In this document: in pieces, positions 23,166 through 35,800 of the stretch | How positions within the stretch are numbered: position 1 is the first letter of the stretch | Layout: each line of letters starts with the position of its first letter | From: Fragilaria crotonensis | Taxonomy: Eukaryota; Bacillariophyta; Fragilariophyceae; Fragilariales; Fragilariaceae | Length of the DNA stretch: 64,000 bases | NCBI GenBank assembly: GCA_022925895.1 | Contig: JAKSYS010000043.1 | Location: 1 to 64,000, forward strand | Direction of reading: 5' to 3' | Made by a program: the position numbers and the translations under genes | Notes under the pieces: generated by a model | The model's database searches: none | Told to the model about the DNA's origin: nothing | The model's input: the letters and a program-made list of their open reading frames with translations, nothing else

Positions 23166-23399
23166 CCGCCCCGTAACCGCCTCTGACGTTACCCTCGTCG
23201 AACAAAGCAACAACGCCTTCCCTTCCGCTCTGCTGTCTGCACTCTCCTCTACCTTGCATACAATACAAGAGCTGACATCCTATTTGCTGTCTGCAAACTT
23301 GCTAAAGCATGCATCTCTCCTGGCATACCTGACTTTCGAGCCCTATCTTGGCTCATCGGCTATCTTCGCCGCCGCCCCTACTACGCTCTCAAATTCTAC

Positions 23400-23982
23400 C
23401 CGATGGCACTTCAAATCCATCTATGACATCTGCCTTCACCATCGTATCCCATACTCCGATCTCACCGTTTTCTCCGACGCCAGCTGGCAAGACTGCCCTG
23501 ACACTGGCCGTTCCACTGTTGGATACATGATCTTCTACAATGGTGCCCTCATTGAAGCCAATTCTACAATGCCTACACCTGTTGCAATGTCTACTTCTGA
23601 AGCTGAATACATGGCCGCATGTTCTGCCACAATGGCCACAGCTCACATCCGAATGCTTCTCTACGATATGCTCTATCTTGGCACCAAACAATGGCGTGAA
23701 TCAACCCAACGTCTTCCTTCCATACTTGACAATGAAGCCACCGTCCAAATCGCAAAGAATGGAAAACTCACTCGCAAGACGCGACACATCGAACGCCGCT
23801 TCCACTTCGTCCGTCAAGGCCAGCAAGACGGCATTCACCAACTTCATTGGATTCCCTGTGACTCCCAACTTGCCGACATCCTCACCAAGACTCAACACTC
23901 CGGCAAAATTGATCCTCACCTCACCAAGATCTTCTGTGTTCTCCCCGACCACATGCTTTCATCACCGGGACCAGAGATCTGA
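23400..23982 (+). mobile_element. Copia copy 1: RNase H region
   Basis: Motifs FSDASWQDCPDTGRSTVGY, STSEAEYMA and KTRHIERRFHFVR are typical of Copia RNase H, the last domain of the polyprotein. The 3' LTR follows. Confidence 0.85.
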
Positions 23983-23985
23983 TCC

Positions 23986-23993
23986 AAGAGGGG
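23986..23993 (+). promoter_or_regulatory. Polypurine tract of Copia copy 1
   Basis: AAGAGGGG directly precedes the TG of the 3' LTR, where plus-strand priming is expected. The same tract is at 57534-57541 in copy 2. Confidence 0.8.
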
Positions 23994-24584
23994 TGTTAGG
24001 ATTCTACCGTCACTCTGTCACACTGTCTCTCGTCTTACTGTAAGGTTAAATACCATACGGTAATACAGTCGACAGTCCTTTATTTTTCTTAGTCTGTCCG
24101 TGACCCGTTCCCGTAGAATTCTACGGATCAGAACCTGGTACTACCGGTCTGCAACACAAAACTATTTGAATTTACTTCCTATGTAATTCAAATCATGAGT
24201 GTTGTTGATAACTTCAACAACACTCTTTTTACTATGGACAACACTTCCCAAACACCACTCAGGAAGTGGGACTAAGACAACACTTCATTTGTGAGACTCC
24301 AACTAATGTTGCAAGTCTCACCTTCATTTCATCCCAATTCATCTTATAATTTCCACAAACCAAAAACAGTAAAGGCCTTTACTACTTAGTTTCTACATTT
24401 CTACATCTTTGTATCAACAAATCTACCGCCATGGTGTATGTCTACAAAACACCATCGCCCAAAGCTGGACGATCCGTCAGGTTCGCTTCCTCACCCGTCA
24501 AGTCCAACGTTAGACTTCTAGGTCCTACTAACCTTAAGTCTACCGTCGGCCAGTACTCGTGTACCGATCACACGAACACTGTCA
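23994..24584 (+). repeat. 3' LTR of Copia copy 1
   Basis: Matches the 5' LTR at 7710-8303 with only a handful of differences. It carries the same LTR-encoded ATG and open frame, which then reads out into flanking DNA and stops within a few bases. Confidence 0.95.
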
Positions 24585-24589
24585 GATAG
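24585..24589. repeat. Target-site duplication, right copy (GATAG)
   Basis: Identical to 7705-7709 and directly after the terminal CA of the 3' LTR. Confidence 0.92.
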
Positions 24590-25200
24590 AAATACCGTAC
24601 ACTGTACCAGTAGTAAGTGAAGTCAGTACTCCCGTATTACACTTCTGCATGTGATGGCGACTCGAGATTAGGGGACATACGGGCTCTACATACGAATTCA
24701 TACTAGTACCTGGTATCGTACACCACAATTTACTTTGTGCCCGTACCATTTTGCAACCGGTTGTGCAACCCCGTAGGCCTAGTATTAATCGTACAAAACA
24801 GCCAGATGTACCAAGTCCACGCTACTGGATCAATTCCTAGAGTATGCATCACACCGAGCGCACATTTACCGTACTGAAGGAGAATATCGAAAAATTAGAC
24901 CTCTTGCTTCCTGAATAACACCTGCTGTCTTGGTACTTGGTACTCGGTACTCCGTGTACGTAGTACATACACACATCTCATGCTCTACACGTCTGCTGTA
25001 GTTGTGTGCTCAGTACCATACATCGTTAATGAACTACTAGTACAGACCTACCGGCATGTTGACTTTATTGTCGTGGTACAGTAGTATGTACCAGGATAAC
25101 TATACTGAACGCAAATGCAATAAAACAGTACCAGGTACTCGAGTACCTGGTAATACAGTATTTATACTCTGCTTTTTCTTTGTTTGTTTCTCTGTAGGAT
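24590..25200. other. GTAC-rich, palindrome-rich noncoding stretch
   Basis: I count about 20 GTAC tetramers between 24590 and 25150, against about 2 expected by chance at even base use. Many are in runs such as GGTACTTGGTACTCGGTAC. A 24-bp perfect palindrome lies at 25129-25152. No gene is seen. Confidence 0.7.
25129..25152. repeat. Perfect 24-bp palindrome
   Basis: The left arm TACCAGGTACTC is followed immediately by its reverse complement GAGTACCTGGTA with no loop. Confidence 0.85.
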
Positions 25201-28200
25201 TGTGAGCTTATTTGTTGTTTGTCAACACTCCATTATAAGTCATAAATCAATCAAAGATAAGAACCAGTAAGTCTTTCAAAAATGATAATCTAAGTAAATT
25301 ACACTGCAAACACCATAATCATAACAGCCTGACCCCAGATTACTTTCCTTGGTGTAGATCTTACACAATGTAGTCTTCATTTCTCAAAGACATGTATGCC
25401 TTTTGGATCTCTCAGTAGAGTTGTGCATGCCAGGAAGTTTATCCTGGTCTTCCATTGGTTTTCAAAGCAACACCAGCAGCATATATTCTAGAGCTACGGT
25501 CATGGCTTATCTACTATCTTTAAATTCCCACCACAGTAAGACTGGCTGCATCAACAGAAGTAGAGGTCTTGGCAAGTACCAAGCTCCAAGGCACAAACGC
25601 ACAAGAATTGGCTCATTGTACCATGGCATCAATAACAGATGCATTACAAGCAGCATCACACCCTTCAAGTCTTTGTGTTTGAGTCTTCCTCCCACTTGCA
25701 CTCTCAAGAACCAGTGTTCACACATCTGATACCAGAATCAATCACACCACCAGCCACAAGTACATAACATTTCTGGTGAGGGTTTCCTACATGGTCATAT
25801 GGCCCACCCTCCACTAATCTCTTGATTAGCTTCTGTGTGAAGAAGCTGATCCATAGTACTGTCCACAAGATAGCAGAGACCCTTGAAACAACCCTTCTTG
25901 TGAGCTGGCTCTAGTGATGCTGGTTCATGGTTCTACTACACCATAGAAAAGAGGTGTTGTGTACCTTGTTGTTCTCTCTGTTAAGAAGCAGGGGACAGAC
26001 AAAAGTCTGTATAAATACAGCATTGAAGCTTGAAAATCATGATTTCCACAAGACTAATGTATGTGACAGCCAGGTTCAGTCATTGTTGACAATTTTATGC
26101 AAAAGGTCATACAGGAGGGTTGAACTGGAAATTGGTAGTTAGCTAGTACTCCTGAGGTGGTGTTGTGACAGTCAGAGCTGAATGTAGGATAAGAAAATTA
26201 TTTGGAGTACAGTACTTTATTACTCAAGAACTCCAGCAGTACAAGCATTGACAGAGTATCTGGACAAATCAAACTACCACAGTACCTGGACAGATTGAGA
26301 AATTGGTGATTTGATTGTATTCATTCAGGAAGATTTATGTAGTGACTACCCAGCATATTGTAGTACACCTAAAACACATGGTGTTACTGTACTAGTAGCT
26401 TGTTTTGGTGAGTGACCGTTCACAAGTTAGAACATTAAATTGGATTTTCCTGCTCTAGAATTTTATCTTCGTAGTTTAATTGCTGACTACTAACAACAAG
26501 TACATGAAATCACAGTGTTAAAGTAGTCACGAATAAAGTTCACCACTCTCATGGGACAGCATACTTACTAAACAGTTCCTCTTATCAGAGCAACATGAGA
26601 TCCGCCAGTAGGTGGATCCACCATATCGCTATATCTAACAGTGACAGGCACATTTAAGCATCTATGCTGTATACCTTTGTCTCATAGGTATTCGCTGGGG
26701 TATCAAGTATACAGTGCATACAATACCATACCATCAACGTATGGTCACACACATGCTTGCGTTCACTGCATAGTATCTTGTGCCCGATACAGTAGCATTT
26801 GTTCGGTCAGACTGATGTTCCAGCAAGCTAGTGAAGGTGTGAGGATCCACTACATATGTTTTGCCAAGTCTAACATCACCAGCAAAAAACAACTCAACAG
26901 GCATGGTCACAGTCACAGGCACTTTTGAAAAATAAATTTTGTTGACGACTCATTTTTTATCCTATGGCACATTCCAAGAACTACCAGCACTGGCTACTAA
27001 TTTAATTGAACCAGTGTCAGTTGCAAAAGCATGAGTTTCACCACAAACTCAAGATATTCCTGTTGTTCAGATCACCAGCAATTCGAATGTGTTCCTTTCT
27101 GAGGACTCAAGACCACTTCCACAACAGCAGACTCATAACAACACATACATTTGACATGAATGTGTAACATGCAAAAAGTCATACCCACTTGATTTTGTAA
27201 ATTGGACTCAATTTGAGTGACTCACCTGTCCTGATGCCATGTTAAGGAAAAACAAAGAATGAAGACTTGACAAATCATATCATCTTCATGATTTTCCATC
27301 ACAATAGCTGCATAGCATACCCATCATCTATCTATTTGTTCAACCTTAAAGAAAACTGTCAACAAGTGTGCCTTTAAGGCAAAGGTTCTAATCCAGACAC
27401 CATGTTTATATGCTTGTTCTTCCTTTGCTGGTTGACTGTACAGGGTAGTAGTGAGGACGGACCGGACACTGGAGTAGTGGGTAGTGGAGTAGTGGAGTAC
27501 AGTACTTGGCTAGAGTACCCGTATCTGAGAACTCGTGAAAATCAGGGTTACCCCAATGCACCCTTACTTTGGTACTGTACCTGGTACTACTGCTGTGATT
27601 GACTAATTCGAGTTGCAAAAACGGATTGGGTTGCAAACCTACGCGTTCTCTAGAAATTTTGCAACCCTACGTGCAACTGGGTTGCAAAGATCCTGATGTT
27701 CCGCACTGCGTTTTGTCACAGTACCTGCAAGTTCTACAGGTCCCTGTCGTATACACATACCGGAGGAGTTGAAAATACTACTTCGGTTGCAAAACACCGG
27801 AAATGTTCAAGTATCCACCAGCCATCTGAATTGATCTTGATACCAAGTCCCATACCTTGCTTTGGCTGCTGAGGCTTCAGTGACCTTGCTGCGTAGGAGA
27901 AAAGTCTTGCTGCTTTCCTCAACCAACTCCATGATGATACTCTTGCCATAGGTCAACAAGACTTCTGGGTACTGGCATGAGGGTTGGCACTTGCCAACAT
28001 TTGTGAGATCACATGCAACATCTCTTCTGGGAACCTCTGCTGCTGGTGCTAGCTATGTTTTGTTCTTGCTGCTTCTTCTCTCTTGTATCAATGACTAGCA
28101 GTCCATTGCCTCACAGGTTGCAATGCAGTTTGCCCAACATTGCTGTTGGATTCAAATTGAAATTCAACTCAAGCCACAAAGCAGGTGAGCAATAAAACAA

Positions 28201-31148
28201 ATTACACAGGATTAAAGGACCCCATTAGCACTTTTTTCATGGTGCAGCATCATCTTATTAATTATTGACATTCTGTGACCAGATCAACCTTGTTTTCAGA
28301 GTGCTTAGAAACGTGCCAGTATTATGTACTCAAATGTGTTACAGAGCTAGTTCATACATTGAGTCATCCTCCCAAGCAATGAAATGAAATTAGAGTTCAC
28401 AATTGCTGTTGTACCATACCTTTTCTAGGAAGCATACTAATGAACATCATTGCACTTTTAGCCTTCAAAAAATGCATTTTGACTCCAAAGGTTCGTGTAC
28501 AAAAACAAACTTCTGACCAAGTATGGGACACCAAGTCTGCATTCACACCTTGTTTCCTTGCCTCGTTCTTCCTGACGTGCTTGATGAGGGCATTCACCAG
28601 TGCACTAGAGGTATGGTTTCCTTCAGCCAGATCTTGTCACCTCCATACATTCCAATTCGATATGAAATATGAAAATGCTTTTTATCCATTGCCAACAAGT
28701 TTGCATTGCCAAAATTGGATTTGCATCTCCTGCAGGCTCTGTTGTCCCAAATGCTTTCATATTCAGGTACCACAGTACATCATTTGGAGTTATAGCAGCC
28801 AACACTTCCATTGTGTGCACATTATCAGAAGGATACTTACTTCCCATGGGACCATTGTGGACAAATTTCATGACCCAAGCACAAAAGCATTTCTTGTACT
28901 CTGTCAGAGTTTTGATCGCACTGATACTTACTTCCCACGGGACAATTTTGGACAAATGACAAGAACAAAGCAGAACTGTACTTTGTTGTCAGAGGTTTGG
29001 TGTCAATTATGACAAGCACGTTTGCTTTGTTGTTACAAAAGAGTACATCTCTGGAAGCAAGTTGCATTTGTCCCATTAGTCATGTTTGTTATTCTACCGC
29101 ATGTAGAATGGTTGTTGCACTTCCCAAATGCTGGTACTTTATTTGGAGTTGATATAGTACCCAGAGCAGATGCTGGAAAACCATAATGAAGTACCCCAAT
29201 TGTCGGGCATATCACCAGCACTACTTAATATCTGTACTAGATTCTCATTGCCTTGTTGCCCTGTACTCCAGTACCTATACTGGTCCAGGAGTAGCACTTT
29301 GCCCGCCCAGTATAGATCCTTCAAATGCAGCCCTCCTCAAAACCGCACCACTCCCAAAACATGATGGATAAGACTACTGCCCTTGATTGGGTCATCAGTG
29401 TGAATTCCTTACACTAAGGCCCAGTCATTCTGAAGCTTGATGCAGGCCTCAGCAGTAGGAGTCTTCCTTCTGGTCTGATGGGAATTCTGAGAATGCTGTA
29501 TCAATCATTTGACAAAAAAGAACGCACAACAAAATTGTTGCATCAAGTTCTTTACTATGTACTATGCTTTAGGGGAGGATGTTTTACAGGCACACATTTG
29601 GGAGAGGAGATGTCTTGTATGATGGAGCAATGGATAGAACTAACTCCTCGATACACCTGAATGTTAACCATAGGTGAGCTTGTAAACGGAAGTCATTCCT
29701 GACATCACTCTTTTCATAATTTCAAGCACGACAACATTTCTTGTCATCCTGCATCCTATTTGGTGCATGAAGACAGCAGACAGGCTAGCCCAGAGGCTGC
29801 TGCAATGCATACAGAGTTACAAAGCTAGTAATGGTGTTGGTATTACAATGCAGATGGAGATTGGGATAAAGATACTGCAAATCCAGGATCAGCAACAATG
29901 GAAGTATTGTTTGTTGAGGCCGTGTATGATTTGGATAATTGGCAGTGCTGAAGTGTAGTACCATGAGAAACAACATCTGATCTCCAACTGAATAAAGAAT
30001 TGAATTGTGAACAAAACACATGAAGCAGTTTGCATGCTGGTTGCATGCAGCACGGACTTTACACGGCAATTCATATGTATGCATTCAGATGCTCATACAA
30101 CCACATACACAGTCTTCTCAATAGTCTTTTGAAAAACCAGTGTCTGTCTGTCACCTGTTTGTACGAGAAACTAGTAGGAAGATGCTGCGTCCTTTCATCT
30201 GATCAGCATGGTATTTGAGCAGGCCTTTTGGCTCCTCCTTTGGAGCTCAACAGCCTCCTCGACCCCACATTGCCGTGAATGCCTGTAACAAATGGGTAAT
30301 CTCCCTTCTCATGTTGCGCCTGCACCAGGTGAAAAAGTTGACAAACGCATAGCACATGCCAATGCTTACAAATAAGATGGAACTCCTGTTGCCTGGCATT
30401 GCTTCATGGTCCTTGACTTTGTGTCTAAGATGATTGCAACAACTTTAAAGCCATCTGGCATTTGTTCGCAAGCAAACTCTATGCATCAAGAAGAATGATC
30501 TGCTGGCATAACTTTATGTAGCACCCCACTTGACGCATCTTACTAGCATTCCATCAAAAGCTCCAGGCATGGGCAATGGTTGTTGCCCGCCCCCATTGGC
30601 ACAGAATGTTCCACCTCTCCTCCGCAATGACACGCACATCTACGGTCACTTGGAAGGCTCTTCTTACTCCCATCAATTTGGACATTGACAACACTTTCCA
30701 TGTCAGATGGTCATTACTCCCAAATCCAGTTCACACCAGTCCAAACATCTCTCCTCATAAATGTCCTCCGCATCCTACATTGCTATCCAAGCCTTGTATC
30801 TCCAACCTCCGTTGGGGTCCCGTCTCCCTCCTCTGCCACCACATCAGTCTCTGTTTCTGAAGCTCTCATTGAATCTATCTGCAAAGCAGAACACCATTCG
30901 CTTCATGAGAGCACCCCAAAAACACTCCAACACCAGCTGCAGCTCAGAAAAGATGATGCATTCCCTCCACCTGCTCCTCTACCATCTAAAAAGGCATGGA
31001 TCAAGCCTTCTCCTGGTTACTTCAAATCCAAATATCCTGCTGGAGTCAAAGTATAAAGACATTGATAAGCTTCTAATCAGTTCAAATTCATGTAGTACTA
31101 GGCCAGAATTGCCCATCTGTTTCAAAGCTATTCAACTATGACTCACAA
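25201..31148. other. CpG-depleted DNA without a convincing gene
   Basis: Between 25201 and 26400 I count only two CpG dinucleotides in 1,200 bp, whereas a single 60-bp line of the nearby F-box-like gene (2881-2940) has six. TG and CA are abundant. Scattered frames up to about 190 codons occur on both strands but mostly lack ordered, family-like sequence. This fits old, formerly methylated repeat DNA that has decayed by C-to-T change. Confidence 0.65.
28397..29080 (-). mobile_element. Decayed recombinase-like mobile element fragment
   Basis: Two minus-strand stretches read like parts of one protein: GPMGSKYPSDNVHTMEVLAAI with NDVLWYLNMKAFGT (about 28680-28870), then LIKHVRKNEARKQG (about 28550-28590). 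From memory, similar strings (a KYPSDN-like segment, an F/WN-V-K-x-FGT segment and a KEVRKQG segment) occur in abundant diatom proteins with tyrosine-recombinase-like (Crypton-type) domains. I see no intact catalytic domain. A partial duplication may be present, since a similar PVGSKYQ segment occurs just upstream. Assignment is tentative. Confidence 0.35.
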
Positions 31149-32831
31149 TCACGTCCAAAGGCAGCTACTAGAAGCATGAAGCATGGGATGTTGACCATGG
31201 CCGTGCTTTGCTTCATGCTTCCTTCCCTTTGAAACAACATCAGCACCATCTGCCACCAGTTCTGACCACTCCTCGGACTTCAGGATGCCCACCGTTTGAC
31301 GTATCACTCCGCACAAATGGACCGCTTTGAGTCCCAAGTACAACCTTCACTTTCCCACCATTGTTCCTCCATAAATATCAGTGGACAACTCAAGAATGTG
31401 CCTTTGTCCCTGATGCCCTTTAGATACCGTCCCAACCATTGAATGGCATCTCTCCACCATATTACTACTTTCTAGGATCACAGCATACAACCTTGCACAC
31501 TGGTATGCAGTATATGATATGTTGCTCCTTATGGCCTTTTCAAGGTAGTTGAGTTTCCCAATGAGTGATTGATAGTTAAACAATGACCCAATGAGCAATT
31601 AATAGTAGTTAAACAATGAGTCATCAAATCTTGGTGACTCCAGGTGTCTTGTGAGTACCTTAGATGAGGCAGCCGGCATGGATTGTGTTTTTCATGTCGG
31701 TGTTAGTCATGAAAAAGGTCCTCTACGATCTGGTCTATCAAGTGCGTTTGCGTAAGATGAATCGTGCCGTCGCTTCTTTTCACTTGGTGTTGACGCCCAG
31801 GAAATCTGTGAGGTTGCCTTCCACAATTATTGCAAGCTATTGCCAGCTTTGCCTCCGATCTTAAGCTCTTCAATTTTGTTGTCAATCTCTCTGTTGTTCT
31901 GACCTGCAAGCAAGCTGTCGTCCATGTCCAAGACATACATCGTCAATCCCCTACTATAGAATACGCTTAGTCCACCTTGGAATGCACAAATCCTAATTTA
32001 ATGATTTACAAGTTTGTTGACTAGAAACTAGTTCCACACTTGTTCACCTTGCCTCTGTCTGGGGATAATCCTGTGGTGTATTTCCAAGAACATGATCTCT
32101 TGCATCTCTCCAGCATTCTTAAGTCCAATCCCGACTGGGATCTTCATATCTAGCATATTTTCCTCCTGTCTCATTGCCTTGTGGTAATAAAGAGTGTCCA
32201 AGTCAGACACTGCCTTATATGCGAGGAGCTTATTGTTGTTTTCCTGGTGGTTCTCCTCTAGGAACATGGCCTGATTACAGAACACCTCACAAGTTGCCCT
32301 AAATGTTGCCAGCAGTCAGCCATGATACTCTGGAGTCGAGTAACTGGCGTCGTTTTTTGACTGGACCTTGTTCTCTTTCATGGCTCTGCACCTACGTCAG
32401 CAACGTACCACTTCCATTGAGGGCAAAACGGGATTTGAACCCGCAGTTGCTGCAGCTGCTTCGCGTATACTTTGCGAAGCCGGAGATGCACCGCCTTGCC
32501 ACACAACGTTTGTTCCTGCCGTTTTTGATCTCAATATTTGGATCTTTCTGGTTGGCACCACACCTCACCTTAAGTTTGCCTTGCTTGTTGTCTCCAACCT
32601 CTAGCTGGGGCACGTTGGGAATTCCTTCTCCCTTCTTTGATGAATCTTTGGCCTCCCTCTGACTTGCCAATCCAGTCTCAAGAACCAATCCGAATACGTA
32701 TTGGATTTCTTAGCCGTGTCAAATGACGAGTCAAATGTGCATGGAACTGACGGCTTAGAGGCCAGTCCAAAGAACCTGTCCAGTACCAATGCCACGTTCA
32801 TGCCATAATGCGGAGACCTACCTAGGTACAC
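31149..32831 (-). mobile_element. Old Copia retrotransposon fossil, pol fragment without LTRs
   Basis: Minus-strand fragments follow the Copia order. An integrase C-terminal stretch (YLGRSPHYGMNVALVL, FDSSFDT) lies at about 32690-32831. The start of the polymerase (DTLYYHKAMRQ) is near 32160-32220, a polymerase segment (RSDGTIHLTQTHLIDQIVEDL-like) is near 31710-31810, and the connection to RNase H (YQSLIGKLNYLEKAIRSNISY) is near 31500-31570. No LTRs or target duplication are visible and the copy has many breaks, so it is much older than the two Copia copies that flank this region, and from a different Copia lineage. Confidence 0.72.
32421..32505 (-). other. tRNA-like sequence with a perfect B box
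   Basis: On the minus strand GCGGGTTCAAATCCCGT has the form of a T arm and contains the Pol III B-box GGTTCAAATCC. About 50 bp upstream, TGGCAAGGCGG resembles an A box, and TGGCAAG can pair with TTTGCCC after the T arm at six of seven positions. A 7-bp hairpin GCTTCGC/GCGAAGC lies between. A normal D arm and anticodon loop cannot be drawn, so this is a tRNA relic, a tRNA-derived SINE head or chance. Confidence 0.3.
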
Positions 32832-35800
32832 CCTCAGTCTTGGTTGGTGCTTCCATTTGTGAAACGGTCATTGACCTAGCAAGTCATTATAAAGTACTAC
32901 ATACAATGTGCGCAAAGCTTCCAAATGCGCGTCGGTCTCGACCTCCTTTTGGCTCCTGGGGATGCAGCTGCACCAATGCACTCCTTTGGCTTGTGTGCAT
33001 GCCACTTCTCATAAATTGCAGCCCGTGTCTTTCCTGCACCAATACCAAGTATGGTTTTTGTACTTGGCCTCTTCCTCTTGTCTCCCTTGGCTGGTGACCA
33101 CAACATCAGATGTCGACCGGTTTTTCTTACCCTGGTTGTAGCTGGCTCCTCCTTCATTTTGCCGCTGCCTTCTTTCCCAACAAGAACTAGAACGAGATCT
33201 TCTTGTTAATATTCTTCATTGTTGACTCAAATTTCACTTCCAGCAGCGCGACTATCTCCTCCTCCGCCGTTCGAGCATTCCAAGGCCCTTTCTCAACGAT
33301 GTTGTATTCTTTCGCTGCAATCACGAGTGCTCTATGGCCCTTGAAGAGGTTGATGAGCTAGTTACCGATGATCAGATTTCTTTCTGTCCTCAATGATTGG
33401 ACCAGCAATTTCACTTACTGCTGGTTAAAGCATCCGATGTCGTTGTCAATTGGCTTAATATACGTGTCGAGGCTCGACACTTTCGTGCGAATCTGATTTG
33501 TTGTACGTTAGTGTCGTCGTCGCCAATTCTATAATGATCTGACCACAGGGACACCTTCTTCTTGCCCTGCTGATCAACAATGATGTCATGAGAGATTTAT
33601 ACAGCATATCAGCAATTTTCTGTGCCTCACGCCCTAACTCATTGATAAACTGAAGTTGGACTTGATCACTTGCTCAACCGCATTTGTTCCGTAGTTTTTG
33701 ATGAGATCATCCTGCACAGGGTCAATGTTGTCATCCACCTCCAGCATTTTGTTCACTATGCTGTCAGACCAACCCATCTTGTTGACTCTGTCCTTAAAGT
33801 CTTTAACCTCGTGCAGTCTCACAATCCCTGAGAGGCTAAGGCTGACAACATATTGCAAAAAAGTGCATAGTAGAGTGCCAACCAGCAATTGCTAGTAATC
33901 AGGAACTTGTTCCTTTGCTTGCCCAGCATGTATTCGGAACTAGCCAGTCAGGGAAGTGGTACTTCCCCGGCAACATAGCTTACTGTTGTTGTTCTTCTGA
34001 TGCAGACAACAATGGACCAACTTATTCCTGAGCGTGTGGAATTCTCCTCTTCTACTTATGGAGGACGCCTTCAATCATGAAACGTCCGTAGGCTTTGCCA
34101 ACTCTGGGCGTCTGATTTGCTCCTCAGAATGATATCAAGATTACATCCAGTTTCTCACCCCTTGACTCAGGCCACCCATACCACTGGAGCCTATCTGATC
34201 CCCACCAGTGAATTCTCCACACATCTCAAAACAATGAAAACCAAAACTGATCGCTACATCCCTTGCGTCTCCAATCTCCCAATCTCACATGGCCGAAATT
34301 CGGATATTTAATCGCGCAGTCTACGCCCGGCCAATAAATATTCCCTTCCACCTGTCGCTATCAATGAAGATGCCTCTGCCCTCATTCAATCTCCAATTCT
34401 TGCCGTCATTATTAATGAATTTGGCATCTCCAGGACCATTCCAACCGCCACTTGGCATGATGGCTCGTTATCAATGGGGGCTGATCTATTGATGGAAGCT
34501 AGAATTTCAGCCATAAATGCCTTTGCAATTTGGTCTTCTCAATGAAAGAAGTTGGAAAGATGATTATTATCATCTGTTTTGCAGCCAACTGGAATAGGGC
34601 CGCCTCGGTCTTCCCGTCTTCAAAAATCCCAATGTAGCAGTCTCATATTGGACAGCACCCACCTTACTAAATTCCATTAGACAGCCACTTTTTTCACCGC
34701 ACGCAATTTGAGCATTTCTCTCGCAGATCAAGCAACATGCCCCAAAGCTTCTCACCAATCTGATATATACATCATGGACAGCTCTCTTCTATCTTGCTGT
34801 TTCACAGCGTCTGAAGTTCTTGACATTAATCTGGTCAGAATTTTTTCAAGCTTCCACATTGTCCAACCCTCAGCAGGTACAGATGAACATACAATTTGCC
34901 TTCACTACTTCAATGGTACGGATTCCAAGTCTCTTCCAACTGGCCACGACAGACGACCCCATCTCACAGCAACCAGGTCCATCGCTCTCTGGCGAAAACC
35001 TGCACATTGGCTCCCTTTGCTACTGGTGCCTGTTCTGGAAGTGTCCTCTTGGTGGGTCTCGTCAAACTCCTTTGGCTGCTTCTTTTCTGGGACCATTCTC
35101 TGGACCAAAACCCCCAATGGGCTACCTCACCCTTTGCTTTATTCTCTGGAGCCACCCTTCATACTACCGAAGTTCCTTGTATTGAATTGAACAAGTTGTC
35201 TCTCATCTGGATGTCTGGCGTTCGTTTCAATCTCGTAGCGGGCTGAAGATAGTCACAGATGGCAGCCTTGCTCACGTCTATGATATGTACTTGGCTCCTA
35301 ATTGAGGCGCCCTCCACTACTTTGTTTCAGGGATCTGGACCGGTTGGTGACCCAATAGAGCTAGCCAACTCCACGCGGAGTATTCGCGGCTCCATTGTTG
35401 TTACTGGTCACCGCTTTGAAATGCTTCTGGGTTTGCCTCGTCAATGTACAATGATTCGATGGGTCGTGGGCTGGACCCCAACTGAGCTATCAGAAAAGTC
35501 CGTATGTAACATGACATCGTGCTCAACCACATCATCAGCTGTACAACATTGACTTGTTGCTCTTTGCATCACAGAAATACGACACAAAGACACAGGAAAA
35601 ATCCAATGGGCTCCATACCATTGCAAACCCCACTTTCCGGACGCCAGCATACACAATACTGCAGTTGATTCCATTGCAACTCAACACAGACTTGACCGCC
35701 CCCCTCCGCGTCAGCATATCCCATCATACCGTCATGAAAGTCTCTTCAATCAACTGCGTGTCTCAAATTGGACACTTTGACGGTGTGCTGGTGGTGGTTC

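Larger units (their letters stand above)
7710..24584 (+). mobile_element. Ty1/Copia LTR retrotransposon, copy 1, split by a nested Gypsy element
   Basis: Long terminal repeats of about 594 and 591 bp start TGTTAGG and end TGTCA. A perfect 5-bp target duplication GATAG flanks the element (7705-7709 and 24585-24589). Without the nested element (14781-19975) the unit is about 11.7 kb. Domain order on the + strand is 5' extension, gag with CCHC knuckle, protease, integrase, reverse transcriptase, RNase H, which is the Copia order. A polypurine tract abuts the 3' LTR. By eye the two LTRs differ at only about 1 percent of positions, so the insertion is young, yet the coding region is broken, with roughly ten or more breaks besides the nested insertion. 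Diatom Copia lineages (CoDi) are the likely relatives. Confidence 0.95.

Noticed and set aside
28440-29012. A 190-codon + strand frame in the CpG-poor block
   Set aside because: The minus strand of the same stretch reads more like real protein remains, and the + frame is Cys/Phe/His-rich without any ordered motif.
32421-32505. A functional tRNA gene on the minus strand
   Set aside because: The T arm and B box are perfect, but no normal D arm or 7-nt anticodon loop with U33 can be drawn and the acceptor stem has a mismatch; kept only as tRNA-like.
32897-33157. A minus-strand frame with a GAGKT-like string
   Set aside because: A single P-loop-like string in a short frame without further NTPase motifs, in repeat-like DNA, is not enough to call a gene.
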